NCBI GenBank assembly: GCA_010645155.1
Contig: CM021317.1
Coordinates: 12,239,263 to 12,303,262, forward strand
Reading direction: 5' to 3'
DNA: 64,000 nt
Origin: Tigriopus japonicus
Taxonomy: Eukaryota > Arthropoda > Copepoda > Harpacticoida > Harpacticidae
In this document: positions 63,501-64,000 of the stretch, in pieces
Numbering within the stretch: position 1 is the stretch's first letter
How the letters are laid out: each line of letters starts with the position of its first letter
Position numbers and translations under genes: made by a program
Notes under the pieces: generated by a model
Databases searched by the model: none
Told to the model about the DNA's origin: nothing
The model's input: the letters and a program-made list of their open reading frames with translations, nothing else

Positions 63501-63953
63501 CCAACATTTTGGTTCAGCTTTCGTGCTTTTACTTTGATCATTATGGTTTTGGACCCCAATTTCTGAAATCATTAGGTTTACCTTTTTGAAGCTTGATCCA
63601 GACGCGAAAAAGCAGCCTGGCAAAATATCCGGGATCTATCTTGGCCAAGTATTTGCATTCGGCTTTGTGCTCGGTCCAGGCCTCTCGCTGACAACTTCGA
63701 CTACAATATCGGACGCGTTTACACGCGCCACACGCCTTCAAGGAACCCCCTTCGTGGCCAAAGAGGTCAATCTCAGTCTTGAGGCAGCCCTCACAAGCCG
63801 TTTCCAAGAAGTTATCGCTCACCACGTAAGCGAAAGGCTCGGCTGTCAGGATCGAATCGCCCTGTTCGAAATCGGAATTGGACTAAAATGGAAGGGTTAT
63901 GTTAGAAAAAGTACATTGATACCACGTGTTAATTGAACGCTTACCAACGCCAT
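60542..63953 (-). CDS. SMYD-like protein C (SET and MYND domains), three coding exons
   Basis: Predicted minus-strand exons: 63953-63945 (ATGGCGTTG, donor GTAAGC), 63882-63582 (acceptor TTTTAG, donor GTAAAC, ending in phase 1) and 61629-60542 (acceptor TTTCAG, stop TGA). Joined length is 1398 nt, about 465 aa. The protein would be a nuclear or cytoplasmic lysine methyltransferase family member. MYND ligands: C33, C36, C54, C57, C63, C67, H75, C79. The SET core has GSGIFF and EHSCQPNC (His near 196). The ISY tyrosine is Arg near residue 235 (TVCRIDF) as in gene A. Post-SET cysteines (CNCLKC, CLKCRKC, FKCPKC) are intact, then a TPR-like helical C-terminus. Introns are 62 bp and 1.95 kb; the second holds a LINE fragment and a MITE. 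The first exon lies 47 bp from the window edge, so the promoter is outside. Confidence 0.88.
61826..62208. mobile_element. Possible MITE with CAGGGTGG ends in intron 2 of gene C
   Basis: Left end near CAGGGTGGTTCAAAAG and right end near the reverse complement of GTCCACCCTG form a diverged inverted repeat. It resembles mariner-type MITE ends; no duplication was confirmed. Confidence 0.4.
62429..62582. repeat. Palindromic MITE, 154 bp, intron 2 of gene C
   Basis: AGCTCAATTAACC... and its imperfect inverse fold over nearly the whole length around GATATC, with shared CTAAAACCAACAT-like blocks. Confidence 0.6.
62665..63240 (-). pseudogene. LINE 3' fragment in intron 2 of SMYD C
   Basis: The reverse complement shows the ORF2 C-terminal region (KVQRSFTLCISGMKT-like, then YNILPDYLRRFYVLDEP-like blocks) and ends in GGGAATCCATTCCTTCG followed by ATCGGTTAAAAATCCG. 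Multiple frame breaks make it inactive. Lies on the same strand as the host gene. Confidence 0.75.
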
Positions 63954-64000
63954 TTTCACGCTTTTCGTTGAATTAACCAGTTTTTGGCGAGGTGAACAGG

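Overview
This is a repeat-dominated nuclear window from a metazoan, most likely an arthropod. A crustacean such as a copepod would fit, but the sequence does not prove it. The reasons are spliceosomal introns with GT-AG borders, a local SMYD (SET+MYND) gene family of the kind expanded in arthropods, mariner, hAT-like and MULE-like DNA transposons, CR1/Jockey-type LINEs, and short degenerate TTAGG-like tracts. Host genes cover only a small part; nearly everything else is transposon.

Host genes lie at the right end, all on the minus strand. Gene A (48766-44066, three coding exons, about 453 aa) and gene C (63953-60542, three coding exons, about 465 aa) are paralogous SMYD-like proteins. They share exon structure: a 9-nt first coding exon, a MYND exon, then a large SET/post-SET exon after a phase-1 intron. 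Between them, at 58437-57403, is a frameshifted SMYD pseudogene (B) that keeps only the third exon. In all three the tyrosine usual in the SET 'ITISY' motif is replaced (Arg in A and C, Ser in B), so methyltransferase activity is doubtful.

The left third (1-16 kb) is a mosaic of non-autonomous elements. It has two MULE-like elements with 9-bp target-site duplications (69-940, 1981-3079), a decayed mariner (3912-5219), a tRNA-derived SINE (7266-7461), and a LINE copy (9910-13612) broken by a 2.06-kb element with a 7-bp duplication and by a 315-bp hAT-like element. A 794-bp hAT element (14030-14823) and a 1.1-kb inverted-repeat element follow.

The centre (16.9-41.6 kb) is built from inverted duplications. 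One is a near-identical palindrome (arms 22342-23413 and 25160-26231) carrying an unidentified ORF. The other is an older, larger inverted duplication (about 17.5-20.0 kb against about 32.0-39.0 kb). Its arms were later interrupted separately: by a SINE on the left, and by a TRIM-like LTR element with a 22-bp minisatellite, a second copy of the 2.05-kb element and a 1.94-kb element with a 10-bp duplication on the right.

At 51.1-55.03 kb is an apparently intact LINE with a CCCH-zinc-finger ORF1 and an endonuclease/reverse-transcriptase ORF2. Its 3' hairpin tail recurs in many truncated copies and also at the 3' end of the 7.3-kb SINE, which suggests a LINE/SINE partnership. The most notable items are this pair, the 7-bp-duplication element, the TRIM with minisatellite, the palindromes, and the SMYD paralogues without the canonical tyrosine.
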